From Rhizobium sp. Root483D2 (GTDB lineage Bacteria > Pseudomonadota > Alphaproteobacteria > Rhizobiales > Rhizobiaceae): a stretch of DNA of 64,000 bases. The first letter of the stretch is position 1. Every line of letters starts with the position of its first letter. A program made the position numbers and the translations under genes. Shown here one piece after another: positions 44,721 through 53,657 of the stretch. Under the pieces are notes generated by a model that was not told the DNA's origin, did not search any database, and saw only the letters and a list, made by a program, of their open reading frames with translations. The stretch is from contig NZ_LMFB01000019.1 in the NCBI RefSeq assembly GCF_001426685.1, positions 207,957 to 271,956 on the forward strand. The letters are read 5' to 3'.

Positions 44721-45479
44721 TCAACCCTTCGTCTTGGCCGCCGCATAGGCGCGAACCGCATCGCCGAATGCCTCAAACAAGGTCGAGGACGGTGTGTCCT
44801 TCCCAACCCAGTATTCCGGATGCCATTGCACGCCGACAGCAAACGCCTTGGCGTCGATGACCGATACGGCCTCGACAGTGCCGTCTTCGGCGACGGCCTC
44901 GACGGCCAACCGGGGGGCTGCCGTCGAGATTGCCTGCCGGTGCAGCGAATTGACCTGCACCGAGCCTGCGCCGAGAATGGAGGCGAGGCAGCTGCCTTCC
45001 TTGACGAGGACATTCTGGCGGATGCCGTAGGCGATATCGAGATCCGGTACATCGGGCTTGCGGTGATCGGAAATGCCGGGCATGTCCTGGATCTCGCTTG
45101 CCAGCGTGCCACCCAGCGCAACGTTCAGTTCCTGAATGCCACGGCAGATGGCAAGCACCGGCACGCCGCGTTCCAGCGCACGCCGGATCAGCGGCAAGCT
45201 TGTGGCGTCGCGGCCCGGATCGAACGGGCCATCAGCCTCCGTCGCCTCCTGACCATAGAGCGAGGGGTGAACATTCGTGCGCGATCCGCTGACCAGCACG
45301 CCATCCACCCGGTCGAGGATTTCATCCGCATCATTGCCATTCTCAAGGGCCGGAACAAGGAATGTCATCACGCCAGAGCCTTCGACGGCGGCACGAACAT
45401 ATTGATGCGGCGTGGCATGCCAGACATTGCCGTCGAATGTCCTGAAGTCAGCGGGTATGGCTACAACCGGTTTTGGCAC
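44721..45479 (-). CDS. class I glutamine-amidotransferase-like hydrolase (PuuD type)
   Basis: 252-aa cytoplasmic hydrolase of the gamma-glutamyl-GABA hydrolase group. The nucleophile Cys is in VPVLAICRGIQELNVALGGT, and the catalytic His-x-Glu is in AVGVQWHPEYWVG. The N-terminal part contains DGVLVSGSRTNVHPSLYG. In the Puu pathway such enzymes free GABA from gamma-glutamyl-GABA during putrescine breakdown; no other puu gene is adjacent, so the substrate is uncertain. It is convergent with the dehydrogenase. Confidence 0.88.
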   Translation of the reverse strand: MPKPVVAIPADFRTFDGNVWHATPHQYVRAAVEGSGVMTFLVPALENGNDADEILDRVDGVLVSGSRTNVHPSLYGQEATEADGPFDPGRDATSLPLIRRALERGVPVLAICRGIQELNVALGGTLASEIQDMPGISDHRKPDVPDLDIAYGIRQNVLVKEGSCLASILGAGSVQVNSLHRQAISTAAPRLAVEAVAEDGTVEAVSVIDAKAFAVGVQWHPEYWVGKDTPSSTLFEAFGDAVRAYAAAKTKG

Positions 45480-45922
45480 TGCTGGGTCTCCATTTGCGGC
45501 CCGTCAGCATCGCTGAAAGCAAAGCCTCTTATCACATGATCAAGCCATTGCCCTGACGGCCAACGGAAGTCAATTCCGGTCGAAGCGGCAGGATACGCAA
45601 ACCTCTTGCCAGCAACTGGCAAGATATGGCCCTTTGTCTTAGAATTGGAGTAACCATTCCATCAGATAAATCGCCGGGCAAAATTACTGGAAAAAAGCCT
45701 TGTGCCGGCGCGGGTAAAAACCGGTTTGCAGCGTGAAACCATGTCCGGTTGCAGAAAGGCTTTACTCCTTAAAGATGGCTACAATACTGGGTTGAAATCC
45801 GTCAAAGTCAGCGTGTTTGAACCGATATACCTAATACATGCAGTGATTTTTTCCGGTAACCGCGCGAAATCTTTCGTTAAACCCTCGGGAATAACACTTC
45901 GCCAAACCGGAGCAGGGGGTTC
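45480..45922. other. 443-bp intergenic region between divergent genes
   Basis: No convincing gene. A perfect hairpin CTTGCCAG-CAA-CTGGCAAG sits at 45605-45623, in a region with no neighbouring T-run, so it could be an operator. The right part (from 45760) is AT-richer and should hold the promoter of the GGDEF/EAL gene. Confidence 0.4.
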
Positions 45923-48232
45923 ATGAAGTCAAATGAACAGAGCGCTCTTCCGACCGATGTGTATCTTTCGTTCGTAAGCTCACTCTACGATTATCGACAG
46001 ACATTGTTGATCGGCATGCTGTCGCATGTCGTAACATTCCTGCTTGTCTTTGCAAAAACCCACGATCCTTTTTTCCTCGGCTGCACGGTCGCCATTGTGC
46101 TGATCTGGCTCGTCCGGGGTGTCGGCATGCGCCGGTTTGACCGGGAAGATCTGGCCTCGCTGAGCTTTGAAGGCATCCGCCGCTGGGAAAACCGCTATAA
46201 TGCCGGTGGTGTCTGCGCGACGCTGACGCTGGGAATAGCCTGCGGCTATGCCATTCTTGCTACCCGCGATCCCTTTGCCGAACTCGCCTGCATTTCTGTT
46301 ACGCTCGCCACCATGGTGTCGCTGGTCGGGCGAAACTATGGTTCGGCCCGTGCGGTCGTCGTCATGTCCCTGTCGGCCTGCGGCCCGATCATCCTCGGTC
46401 TGCTCGGCCTGATGGACGTATTCATGGCGCTGCTTGCCGTTCTGATCGTGCCGTTCATCCTCACCACCTGGTCGATGGCGCGCGGTGTGCGCGAAACTCT
46501 GCACAAGAATGTTCTGGCCGCGCGCGAGATATCGACGATCGCCAGCCGGTTCGATCTCGCGCTTAACAATATGCCGCATGGCCTGTTCATGCTGGACGCA
46601 GACAACCGCATTCTGGTCGCCAACCGGCGGGCCTGTGAGCTTCTCAATCTCGGCGAGCGCGAACGCCTCAAGGACTGCCATCTCGATGCCGTCTTGCGCT
46701 ATGGCGTGCGCCATACATTTTTAGAGCAGGATCAGGCAAAGCAGGTGCTGAAGCAGCTGGACCAGCTGGTGCAGGGCATGCAGTCGCGCGCGCTCATCCC
46801 GTTTTCAGACGACCTGTTTCTGGAGTTTTCCGCAAGCCGCCGCGACAATGGCGGCGTCGTGCTGATTTTTGAGGACGTGACGGCGCGGGTGCGGGCGGAA
46901 AAGAAGATCCTGCAGATGGCGCGGTTCGACACGCTCACCGGCCTGCCCAATCGCGATTATTTCGGCGAACTGGTCAGCAACGCGCTCGTCGATAAAAACC
47001 GCAATGGTCTGGCCGGCTTCATGATTCTGAATGTCGCCGAGTTCAAGCATGTCAACGATATGCGCGGCCATATCGTCGGCGACAGATTGTTGTGCGCGAT
47101 CTCCGAGCGGCTGAAGAAGGTGACGGGGAACAAGGCGATTGCGGCGCGCCTGATGGGCGACGAATTCGTTCTGTTCTTTTCCAGCGACAGCAACCGGCGT
47201 GTGCTGGAAGAGCGCATGCGGGCGGTGCACGCCCAGATGCGCGGAGCTTATCTTGCCAGCGGCTTTACCTTCAATATCTCGATGAGCGCCGGCTACGTGA
47301 TTGCCGATAATTGCGATTTCCGGCTGGAAGACATGCAGATTAAGGCCGATCTCGCGCTGTTTGAAAGCAAGAGCCGCGACAAGGGCAGCTGCACCGCATT
47401 CGAAGCGGAGATGGATGCAAACTATCTCGACAGGCAGAAGCTGAAGACCGATCTGCGCGAGGCAATCGAGATGGGCGGGCTGTCGGTAGCCTATCAGCCG
47501 ATGTTCATCGCCGACGGCTCGCGCATCGAATGCTGCGAGGCGCTGGCGCGTTGGACCCATCCCGAGCGTGGCCCGGTTGCGCCGGATGTGTTTATCCAGG
47601 TGGCCGAGGAAATCGGTGTGGTTTCCAGCATCACCAAATTCATGCTGCGCCAAGCCTGTCTGGATTGCCTGCAATGGCCAAGTCATATCGCCGTTTCCGT
47701 CAATCTCTCGGTTCTGGATCTTCGCAATGGCGAGATCATCCCGATCGTCACGGATATCCTGTCCGAGACGGGGCTCGATCCGTCCCGGCTGCATCTGGAA
47801 GTGACGGAAAGCTGCCTGATGGAAGAGGCGGCCAAGGTGCAGACGATCCTGCAGGAACTGCGCGCGCGCGGCATTACCATCGCCATCGACGATTTCGGAA
47901 CGGGATATTCCAGCCTCAGCTATCTCGATGCGCTGCCGCTCGATATCATCAAGATCGACCGCTCCTTCGTGCGCAACATCCGCGAGGATGCCCGCCGCTT
48001 CAAGCTTCTGCGCGGCATGGTCAACCTGTCGCGCGAGCTCGGGTTGAAAATCGTCATCGAGGGGGTTGAGACCAGCGACCAGCTGGCGCTGATCAATCAG
48101 TATAAATGTGCCGACCTGATCCAAGGATATGTGTTTGCCGCGCCCATGCCGTCGCTTGCGATCGAAAGCCTGTCGGACACGTTGCTGAAAAAGCTTTCCG
48201 TATCGAAACGGCGCAGCCGGCGGACCGCTTAG
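45923..48232 (+). CDS. membrane GGDEF/EAL protein with PAS sensor, probably a c-di-GMP phosphodiesterase
   Basis: 769-aa inner-membrane regulator of cyclic di-GMP. The N-terminal region has about five hydrophobic helices (residues 25-185), then a PAS domain (NNMPHGLFMLDADNRILVAN), a GGDEF domain (ARFDTLTGLPNRDYF) and an EAL domain. The GGDEF signature reads MGDEF (LMGDEFVLFF), so diguanylate cyclase activity may be reduced. The EAL domain keeps CEALARWTHP, VTESCLM, IAIDDFGTGYSSLSYL and IEGVET, so it looks active. AGCAGGGGGTTC precedes the ATG. Confidence 0.93.
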   Translation: MKSNEQSALPTDVYLSFVSSLYDYRQTLLIGMLSHVVTFLLVFAKTHDPFFLGCTVAIVLIWLVRGVGMRRFDREDLASLSFEGIRRWENRYNAGGVCATLTLGIACGYAILATRDPFAELACISVTLATMVSLVGRNYGSARAVVVMSLSACGPIILGLLGLMDVFMALLAVLIVPFILTTWSMARGVRETLHKNVLAAREISTIASRFDLALNNMPHGLFMLDADNRILVANRRACELLNLGERERLKDCHLDAVLRYGVRHTFLEQDQAKQVLKQLDQLVQGMQSRALIPFSDDLFLEFSASRRDNGGVVLIFEDVTARVRAEKKILQMARFDTLTGLPNRDYFGELVSNALVDKNRNGLAGFMILNVAEFKHVNDMRGHIVGDRLLCAISERLKKVTGNKAIAARLMGDEFVLFFSSDSNRRVLEERMRAVHAQMRGAYLASGFTFNISMSAGYVIADNCDFRLEDMQIKADLALFESKSRDKGSCTAFEAEMDANYLDRQKLKTDLREAIEMGGLSVAYQPMFIADGSRIECCEALARWTHPERGPVAPDVFIQVAEEIGVVSSITKFMLRQACLDCLQWPSHIAVSVNLSVLDLRNGEIIPIVTDILSETGLDPSRLHLEVTESCLMEEAAKVQTILQELRARGITIAIDDFGTGYSSLSYLDALPLDIIKIDRSFVRNIREDARRFKLLRGMVNLSRELGLKIVIEGVETSDQLALINQYKCADLIQGYVFAAPMPSLAIESLSDTLLKKLSVSKRRSRRTA

Positions 48233-48347
48233 GCGTCCCGGCTGAAAACTTCTTGCTTTCAATCCGACCGTGCTGCCATTCCGGGACACCGGAGTTGCGC
48301 CTGTTTCACGCTGTTACGCCATCAAAAAACTCAACGGTAATTTAGCG

Positions 48348-48398
48348 TTAACTATCTGTTAACCTTAACAAATGGTTTATGCTTAATAAACCATTAAG
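48348..48398 (+). promoter_or_regulatory. two CtrA-type boxes before the FeeM-like gene
   Basis: Box 1, 48348-48363: TTAA-N7-TTAAC. Box 2, 48383-48398: TTAA-N7-TTAAG. They fit the TTAA-N7-TTAA CtrA consensus of alphaproteobacteria. Between and around them lies a perfect inverted repeat AATGGTTTA / TAAACCATT (48371-48379, 48387-48395). The start codon is 28 bp after box 2. Confidence 0.55.
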
Positions 48399-48425
48399 AT
48401 ATTGTGAGGTGCCTCCGTTTAGCCG

Positions 48426-49205
48426 ATGAATGCCCCTTCAACAGGGGCATTTGACGAGATGAAAGCGGAGCAGAACAGATTTTCAGAGCGGTTGCTCGAA
48501 CTGTTGGACCATGTGGAATATCGCCGGGTCGAGACGGGCGAGGACATGGAAGATGTCGCCCGCATCCGTTTCAAGGCCTACAAGATGGCCGACATCCTGC
48601 CCTTGTCCGGCACGATGCTGATCGATGACATCGATTTCGACAGTCACGCCTATGTTTTCGGGATCTATTTCGAGGAGCGCCTGATCAGCACGGTGCGCGT
48701 GCATCATGTGACGCCCGAGCACCGGGTCAGCTCGTCCGGTTCGGTCTTTGGCGCGGAGATCGACAGTTTTCTGGATGCCGGCCTGTCCCTGATCGATCCG
48801 GTCCGGCTTGCCGCCGATCCGGAGATCCTCAAGGAAATGCCGGCGATCCCCTATCTGACCCTGCGGGTCGCCACTATGGCCTCCGAGCATTTCGATGTCG
48901 ACCGGTGTCTGTCGCTGGTCAAGCCGCAGCATGCCGCCTTCTACAAGCGCATCTTCGATGCCGACACGATCGTGTCACCGCAAAAGAACTGCGGCGACTA
49001 CAAGATCGACCTGACGCTGCTTGCTGCCCGCGTCCGCGAAATCCGGCCCTGGCTCTATACGCGGTTTCCGTTTTTCGATTCGGAAGCGTTCGAGCGGCGC
49101 ATGATGTTCGGGGATGACCGGGAGGCGCAGTATGCGCCGCTGACGGTGCTGCCCACCGCGCGGCTGGCGCTGACGATGCAGAGCCGTGCGCGCAATCCGG
49201 GCTGA
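48426..49205 (+). CDS. N-acyl amino acid synthase FeeM-like protein (GNAT fold)
   Basis: 259-aa acyltransferase-type protein. The pattern VEYRRVETGEDMEDVARIRF, then AYVFGIYFEERLISTVRVHH and YLTLRVATMASEHFDVDRCL is that of the FeeM/AHL-synthase-like GNAT group, which joins fatty acyl chains from acyl carrier protein to amino acids or homoserine lactones. The acyl donor and product here are not known. The ribosome binding site is weak (GAGGTG 15 nt before ATG); an in-frame ATG at 48462 is possible. It lies behind two CtrA-like boxes. Confidence 0.72.
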   Translation: MNAPSTGAFDEMKAEQNRFSERLLELLDHVEYRRVETGEDMEDVARIRFKAYKMADILPLSGTMLIDDIDFDSHAYVFGIYFEERLISTVRVHHVTPEHRVSSSGSVFGAEIDSFLDAGLSLIDPVRLAADPEILKEMPAIPYLTLRVATMASEHFDVDRCLSLVKPQHAAFYKRIFDADTIVSPQKNCGDYKIDLTLLAARVREIRPWLYTRFPFFDSEAFERRMMFGDDREAQYAPLTVLPTARLALTMQSRARNPG

Positions 49206-49424
49206 CCAGGCTTGAAGTGCCGCAACTGCCCTCCGCCACACCGTTATGCCGCAGGTTGCAGCTGCAGTTTTCGTTGCGTTTGACCGTGGCTTTGTGTAAG
49301 GCCACCTATGCGCGATCGATGCTCTCGGGCCCTTTGAATGCGCATGGAATGGAAGAGAGACGGGATGCCGCGCTTGCCGCCAAAGGCGAACCAGGGCGCA
49401 GCTGAATTTCAGGGAGATATGACA

Positions 49425-49649
49425 ATGGCTGAACATCACTCCGGACCGGCCGAACTGGGCGCACCGATGGATTATGCCGAACACGAGAAGACCTATAATT
49501 TCTTCCTCGAGGCGACGAAAATTGTCACGATCTTCTGCGTTGCGCTGCTGATCGCCATGGCTGCCGGTTTCTTCACCAGCGCCGGCTTCTTCACCGCCTT
49601 CGTTCTTTTCGTTCTCCTCAATATCGCCGGTTTCGTGCTGCTGCGCTGA
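49425..49649 (+). CDS. aa3-type cytochrome c oxidase subunit IV-like protein
   Basis: 74-aa single-pass or hairpin membrane protein. MDYAEHEKTYNFFLEATK is followed by two hydrophobic stretches (IVTIFCVALLIAMAAGFFTS and FFTAFVLFVLLNIAGFVLLR), the pattern of the small bacterial aa3-type subunit IV (COX4_pro_2). AGGGAG lies 8 nt before ATG 49425; ATG 49419 would leave only 2 nt. No other oxidase gene is adjacent, but this gene often lies upstream of the transhydrogenase genes, as here. Confidence 0.85.
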   Translation: MAEHHSGPAELGAPMDYAEHEKTYNFFLEATKIVTIFCVALLIAMAAGFFTSAGFFTAFVLFVLLNIAGFVLLR

Positions 49650-49841
49650 CCGGCTTTCCAAACTTCTGACGGAAGCGGCACTTGGGAGTGAGGTGCCGGC
49701 TTTTGCATGGCCCGGTGTTCGCCGGGCCGGAAAAGACATGCGCGCAGGCCGCCAAAGGGTGGCTCAAGGCGTGATTATCGAGTGTACGGGATAGTGGAAA
49801 TCGCGGCCTGCCATGTTCCCGCCCGTTTCAGGGAGGAACCT

Positions 49842-50999
49842 GTGGCAGAGACCGTATTCATACCGTTGGAAACATTTCCGGGTGAGGGCCGTATCGCGGC
49901 GTCGCCTGAGAGTGTGAAGAAGCTCAAGACCCTCGGCTTCGATGTCGTGGTTCAGGCCGGTGCCGGCACTCTGTCGCGTATTCCAGACAGCGAATTCGAA
50001 AAAGCCGGTGCGGCGATCGGCTCTGCCGGCGATGCTGCCCGCGCCGATGTGGTGCTGAAGGTGCGGCGTCCGTCTTCGGCAGAAGTCGCCGGCTACAAGT
50101 CCGGCGCCATCGTGCTGGCGATCATGGATCCCTATGGCAACGATCAGGCATTGGCCGAGATGGCCAAGGCGGGCGTTTCGGCATTTGCGATGGAGCTGAT
50201 GCCGCGCATCACCCGTGCCCAGTCCATGGACGTGCTCTCCTCCCAGGCCAATCTTGCCGGCTATCAGGCCGTGATCGAGGCAGCCTCCGAATATGACCGG
50301 GCGATGCCGATGATGATGACGGCGGCGGGCACTGTCCCTGCGGCAAAGGTCTTCGTCATGGGCGCTGGCGTTGCCGGCCTGCAGGCGATTGCCACGGCGC
50401 GGCGTCTGGGTGCCGTTGTCTCCGCCACCGACGTCCGCCCTGCTTCCAAGGAACAGGTCGCCTCGCTCGGCGCCAAGTTCGTGGCCGTCGAGGACGAGGA
50501 ATTCAAGGCGGCCGAAACCGCTGGCGGCTATGCCAAGGAAATGTCGGCGGAATACAAGGCCAAGCAGGCGGCGCTGACCGCCGAGCATCTGGCCAAGCAG
50601 GATATCGTCATCACCACCGCGCTGATCCCCGGCCGCCCGGCGCCCCGGCTCATCACCCGCGATATGCTCAAAGCGATGAAGCCCGGCTCGATCGCCGTCG
50701 ATCTGGCCGTCGAGCGCGGCGGCAATGTCGAGGGTGCGGTTGCAGATCAGGTGGTCGAGGTCGAGGGCGTCAAGGTCGTCGGCTACACCAATATGCCCGG
50801 CCGTATCGCCGCGTCCGCGTCCGCACTCTACGCCAAGAACCTCGTGACGTTCCTCGAGACCATGGTTTCCAAGGAAACCAAGGCGCTGGCGCTCAATGCC
50901 GGGGACGAACTGGTCAAGGCGACGATGCTGACGCATGGCGGTGCCGTGGTGCATCCGAATTTCGCCGCAGCGCCGGTCGTGGTTGCCGCAAGCTCTTAA
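49842..50999 (+). CDS. pntAA: NAD(P) transhydrogenase, alpha-1 subunit (NAD-binding domain I)
   Basis: Soluble dI component of the proton-translocating transhydrogenase that moves hydride from NADH to NADP+ using the proton gradient; 385 aa. GTG start at 49842 with GGGAGGA upstream. Key signatures: VMGAGVAGLQAIATARRLGA, the NAD Rossmann motif, and TALIPGRPAPRLITRDM, plus the mobile loop region SAEYKAKQAALTAEHL. Split alpha subunits (alpha-1, alpha-2, beta) are typical of alphaproteobacteria. Followed by pntAB at 63 bp. Confidence 0.95.
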   Translation: MAETVFIPLETFPGEGRIAASPESVKKLKTLGFDVVVQAGAGTLSRIPDSEFEKAGAAIGSAGDAARADVVLKVRRPSSAEVAGYKSGAIVLAIMDPYGNDQALAEMAKAGVSAFAMELMPRITRAQSMDVLSSQANLAGYQAVIEAASEYDRAMPMMMTAAGTVPAAKVFVMGAGVAGLQAIATARRLGAVVSATDVRPASKEQVASLGAKFVAVEDEEFKAAETAGGYAKEMSAEYKAKQAALTAEHLAKQDIVITTALIPGRPAPRLITRDMLKAMKPGSIAVDLAVERGGNVEGAVADQVVEVEGVKVVGYTNMPGRIAASASALYAKNLVTFLETMVSKETKALALNAGDELVKATMLTHGGAVVHPNFAAAPVVVAASS

Positions 51000-51062
51000 A
51001 ATACTGGAGAGGGCAGCGTGCGTGCTTCGGGGAGAAGCGCGGCTGCCTCAGGGAGAAATGGT

Positions 51063-51473
51063 ATGGCCAATGAGATGCTCGACAAGGCGATCGGCGAGCT
51101 CGACCGGGCGGTCGAAGCGGTGCGCACCGCCGCCGAATATGTGCCGGATGCCACCGGTCATGTCGTCCACGGGTTGAGTGGCGGCGCGATCGATCCGTTC
51201 GTGTTTCAGCTGGCGATCTTCGTTCTATCGATCTTCGTCGGCTATTACGTGGTGTGGTCGGTGACGCCGGCTCTGCACACGCCGCTGATGGCGGTCACCA
51301 ACGCGATTTCTTCGGTTATCGTCGTCGGTGCACTGCTTGCCGTCGGCATTTCTGCCTCCGGCCTTGCCACCGGCTTCGGCTTCGTGGCGCTGATCCTTGC
51401 CTCGGTCAATATTTTCGGCGGCTTCCTGGTGACCCAGCGCATGCTGGCCATGTACAAGAAAAAAGAGAAGTGA
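51063..51473 (+). CDS. pntAB: NAD(P) transhydrogenase, alpha-2 subunit (membrane part)
   Basis: 136-aa small membrane subunit with four hydrophobic helices (FVFQLAIFVLSIFVGYYVVW onward). A GGGAGAAATGGT stretch precedes ATG 51063. The pattern TPALHTPLMAVTNAISSVIV and FGGFLVTQRMLAMYKKKEK at the end is characteristic of the PntAB-type domain II fragment. It joins the beta subunit to form the proton channel. The stop is 10 bp before pntB. Confidence 0.95.
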   Translation: MANEMLDKAIGELDRAVEAVRTAAEYVPDATGHVVHGLSGGAIDPFVFQLAIFVLSIFVGYYVVWSVTPALHTPLMAVTNAISSVIVVGALLAVGISASGLATGFGFVALILASVNIFGGFLVTQRMLAMYKKKEK

Positions 51474-51483
51474 GGCTGCCGTC

Positions 51484-52884
51484 ATGAGTGCCAATATCGC
51501 AGCCTTCCTCTATCTGGTTTCCGGTGTCCTGTTCATCATGGCGCTGCGCGGCCTGTCGCATCCGACCACCTCGCGCCGGGGCAATATTCTCGGCATGGTC
51601 GGCATGGGCATCGCCATCGTCACCACGCTTCTGCTGGCCACGCCGTCGTTCGGCGGTCTGGTGCTGATCGTGCTCGGTCTTGCCATTGGTGGCGGTGCGG
51701 GTGCCTATATCGCCCGCTCGATCCCGATGACGTCGATGCCGCAGCTTGTTGCCGGCTTCCATTCGCTGGTCGGTCTTGCCGCCGTGCTCGTCGCAGCCTC
51801 GGCACTGTATACGCCGTCCTCTTTCGGCATCGGTGAGATCGGCGGGATCCATGCCCAGGCGCTGGTCGAAATGGCGCTTGGTGTCGCCATCGGCGCCATC
51901 ACCTTTACCGGCTCGATCATCGCGTTTCTGAAGCTCGATGGCCGCATGTCCGGCAAGCCGATCATGCTGCCGTTCCGCCATGTCATCAACACGGTTCTTC
52001 TGCTGTTGATCATCTTCTTCATCGTCGGGCTTGCGGCGTCGGAAAGCCATTTCGATTTCTGGGCGATCGTTGTTCTCTCGCTGGTGCTCGGCGTGCTCTT
52101 GATCGTGCCGATCGGCGGCGCCGACATGCCGGTGGTCGTTTCCATGCTGAATTCCTATTCCGGCTGGGCCGCTGCCGGCATCGGCTTCACACTTGGAAAT
52201 TTGGCGCTGATCATCACCGGCGCTCTGGTCGGCTCGTCGGGCGCGATCCTGTCCTACATCATGTGCAAGGGCATGAACCGTTCCTTCATTTCGGTCATTC
52301 TCGGCGGTTTCGGTGGCGATACGGCAGCCGCTGCCAGCGATGACGGCGTTGTCCGCACCGTCAAGCAAGGCTCGGCCGATGATGCCGCCTTCTTGATGGC
52401 CAATGCGTCGAAGGTGATCATCGTGCCGGGTTACGGCATGGCGGTGGCGCAGGCCCAGCACGCCGTGCGCGAACTGGCGGATGCACTGAAAAAGAATGGC
52501 GTCGAAGTGAAATATGCCATCCATCCGGTCGCAGGCCGTATGCCTGGCCATATGAACGTGCTCTTGGCGGAAGCCAATGTGCCCTATGATGAAGTGTTCG
52601 AGCTCGAAGACATCAACTCGGAATTCGCGCAGGCAGACGTAGCCTATGTCATCGGCGCCAACGACGTCACCAACCCGGCGGCACGCGACGACAAGACCTC
52701 GCCGATCTATGGCATGCCGATCCTCGACGTCGATAAGGCCAAGACCTGCCTGTTCGTCAAGCGCTCGCTCGGCTCCGGCTATGCCGGTATCGACAATACG
52801 CTGTTCTATAAGGACGGCACGATGATGCTGCTTGGGGATGCCAAGAAGATGACCGACGATATCGTCAAGGCGATGAACCACTGA
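51484..52884 (+). CDS. pntB: NAD(P) transhydrogenase, beta subunit
   Basis: 466-aa membrane protein with about nine helices, followed by the soluble NADP-binding domain III. The latter shows VIIVPGYGMAVAQAQHAVRE, the NADP loop, and AGRMPGHMNVLLAEANVPYD, then KRSLGSGYAGIDNTLFY. Together with PntAA and PntAB it forms the membrane transhydrogenase. The operon ends with a strong terminator directly after it. Confidence 0.96.
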   Translation: MSANIAAFLYLVSGVLFIMALRGLSHPTTSRRGNILGMVGMGIAIVTTLLLATPSFGGLVLIVLGLAIGGGAGAYIARSIPMTSMPQLVAGFHSLVGLAAVLVAASALYTPSSFGIGEIGGIHAQALVEMALGVAIGAITFTGSIIAFLKLDGRMSGKPIMLPFRHVINTVLLLLIIFFIVGLAASESHFDFWAIVVLSLVLGVLLIVPIGGADMPVVVSMLNSYSGWAAAGIGFTLGNLALIITGALVGSSGAILSYIMCKGMNRSFISVILGGFGGDTAAAASDDGVVRTVKQGSADDAAFLMANASKVIIVPGYGMAVAQAQHAVRELADALKKNGVEVKYAIHPVAGRMPGHMNVLLAEANVPYDEVFELEDINSEFAQADVAYVIGANDVTNPAARDDKTSPIYGMPILDVDKAKTCLFVKRSLGSGYAGIDNTLFYKDGTMMLLGDAKKMTDDIVKAMNH

Positions 52885-52907
52885 CGGTATTCTTCAAAGC
52901 TGAACGC

Positions 52908-52938
52908 AAAAATGCCCGCCGGTGTGGCGGGCATTTTT
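52908..52938. terminator. bidirectional terminator between pntB and the DUF992 gene
   Basis: 13-bp perfect stem AAAAATGCCCGCC / GGCGGGCATTTTT with a 5-nt loop. A run of T follows on both strands, so it can stop both convergent genes. Confidence 0.92.
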
Positions 52939-52963
52939 GTGACTGGAGGTCAAAATATCCGGA

Positions 52964-53443
52964 TCAGATGGCTGCCGGAGCGAGCGTCATCTTCTCGACG
53001 CCGATAGCAATATTCAGGCCTTCCTGAACCTGAACGTTGACGGGCTGCAACATGAACGCCTTGTCGATGCCGCCACCAAGGATCTTGGCGCCCGCACCGG
53101 CTGCAAAGCTCGCATCGGCTCCAACGCCATAATAGGCTCCGCTCAGCGGAAAGTTGGCATCGCTGACGCCGGTCTTGGCGAGCACATCCCAGATCATCAC
53201 GCTCTTGCCGGTCTGGCCGAGATCGATGCCGAATTTCTCGATCTTGCCGTCATAAACCGCTGCCGGTCCGCCAGCCGCCGAGGTGTAAGTGCATCTCAGC
53301 AGCTTCTCGGAGGTGATGATCATGCCGACGTTACCGTCCGAGCCACACACCAGCCGGCCCAGGGTCACATAATCTGCGGCAGCCACTGGTGCGACCCAGA
53401 CGGCGGCCAGTGCAGTTGCGGCGATGATTGTGCGTTTCAACAT
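52964..53443 (-). CDS. DUF992 exported protein
   Basis: 159-aa secreted protein. Signal peptide MLKRTIIAATALAAVWVAPV, cleaved near VAA-AD. The mature part is Gly-rich with two Cys (GRLVCGSDGN, KLLRCTYTSA), the usual DUF992 pattern, and a Gly/Ala stretch ADASFAAGAGAKILGGG. Periplasmic or outer-membrane associated; no function known. CAGGAGCAAGAACC precedes the ATG. Monocistronic, with a shared terminator. Confidence 0.88.
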   Translation of the reverse strand: MLKRTIIAATALAAVWVAPVAAADYVTLGRLVCGSDGNVGMIITSEKLLRCTYTSAAGGPAAVYDGKIEKFGIDLGQTGKSVMIWDVLAKTGVSDANFPLSGAYYGVGADASFAAGAGAKILGGGIDKAFMLQPVNVQVQEGLNIAIGVEKMTLAPAAI

Positions 53444-53598
53444 GGTTCTTGCTCCTGTTCTACCCTCTCATTGCCGTTTTTGCTCAGAGGGAGCGTTTAA
53501 TTCTTCGCGCGTGCGGGGTTCATAAGGGCAATGCGCAGATGGTGAGCCAACAACGGATCGCAGAGAAGTTGGTTCCCTCCAGTACGAAGGACAAGCAA

Positions 53599-53627
53599 TA
53601 AAAAACCCGCTGCGGTGGCAGCGGGTT
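53599..53627 (-). terminator. terminator of the TPR lipoprotein gene
   Basis: Read leftward: AACCCGCTGC-CACC-GCAGCGGGTT followed by TTTTATTG, 31 bp after the stop of the leftward TPR gene. Confidence 0.85.
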
Positions 53628-53657
53628 GATATGTCGCTTATCGGTAAAGGCTCACTT

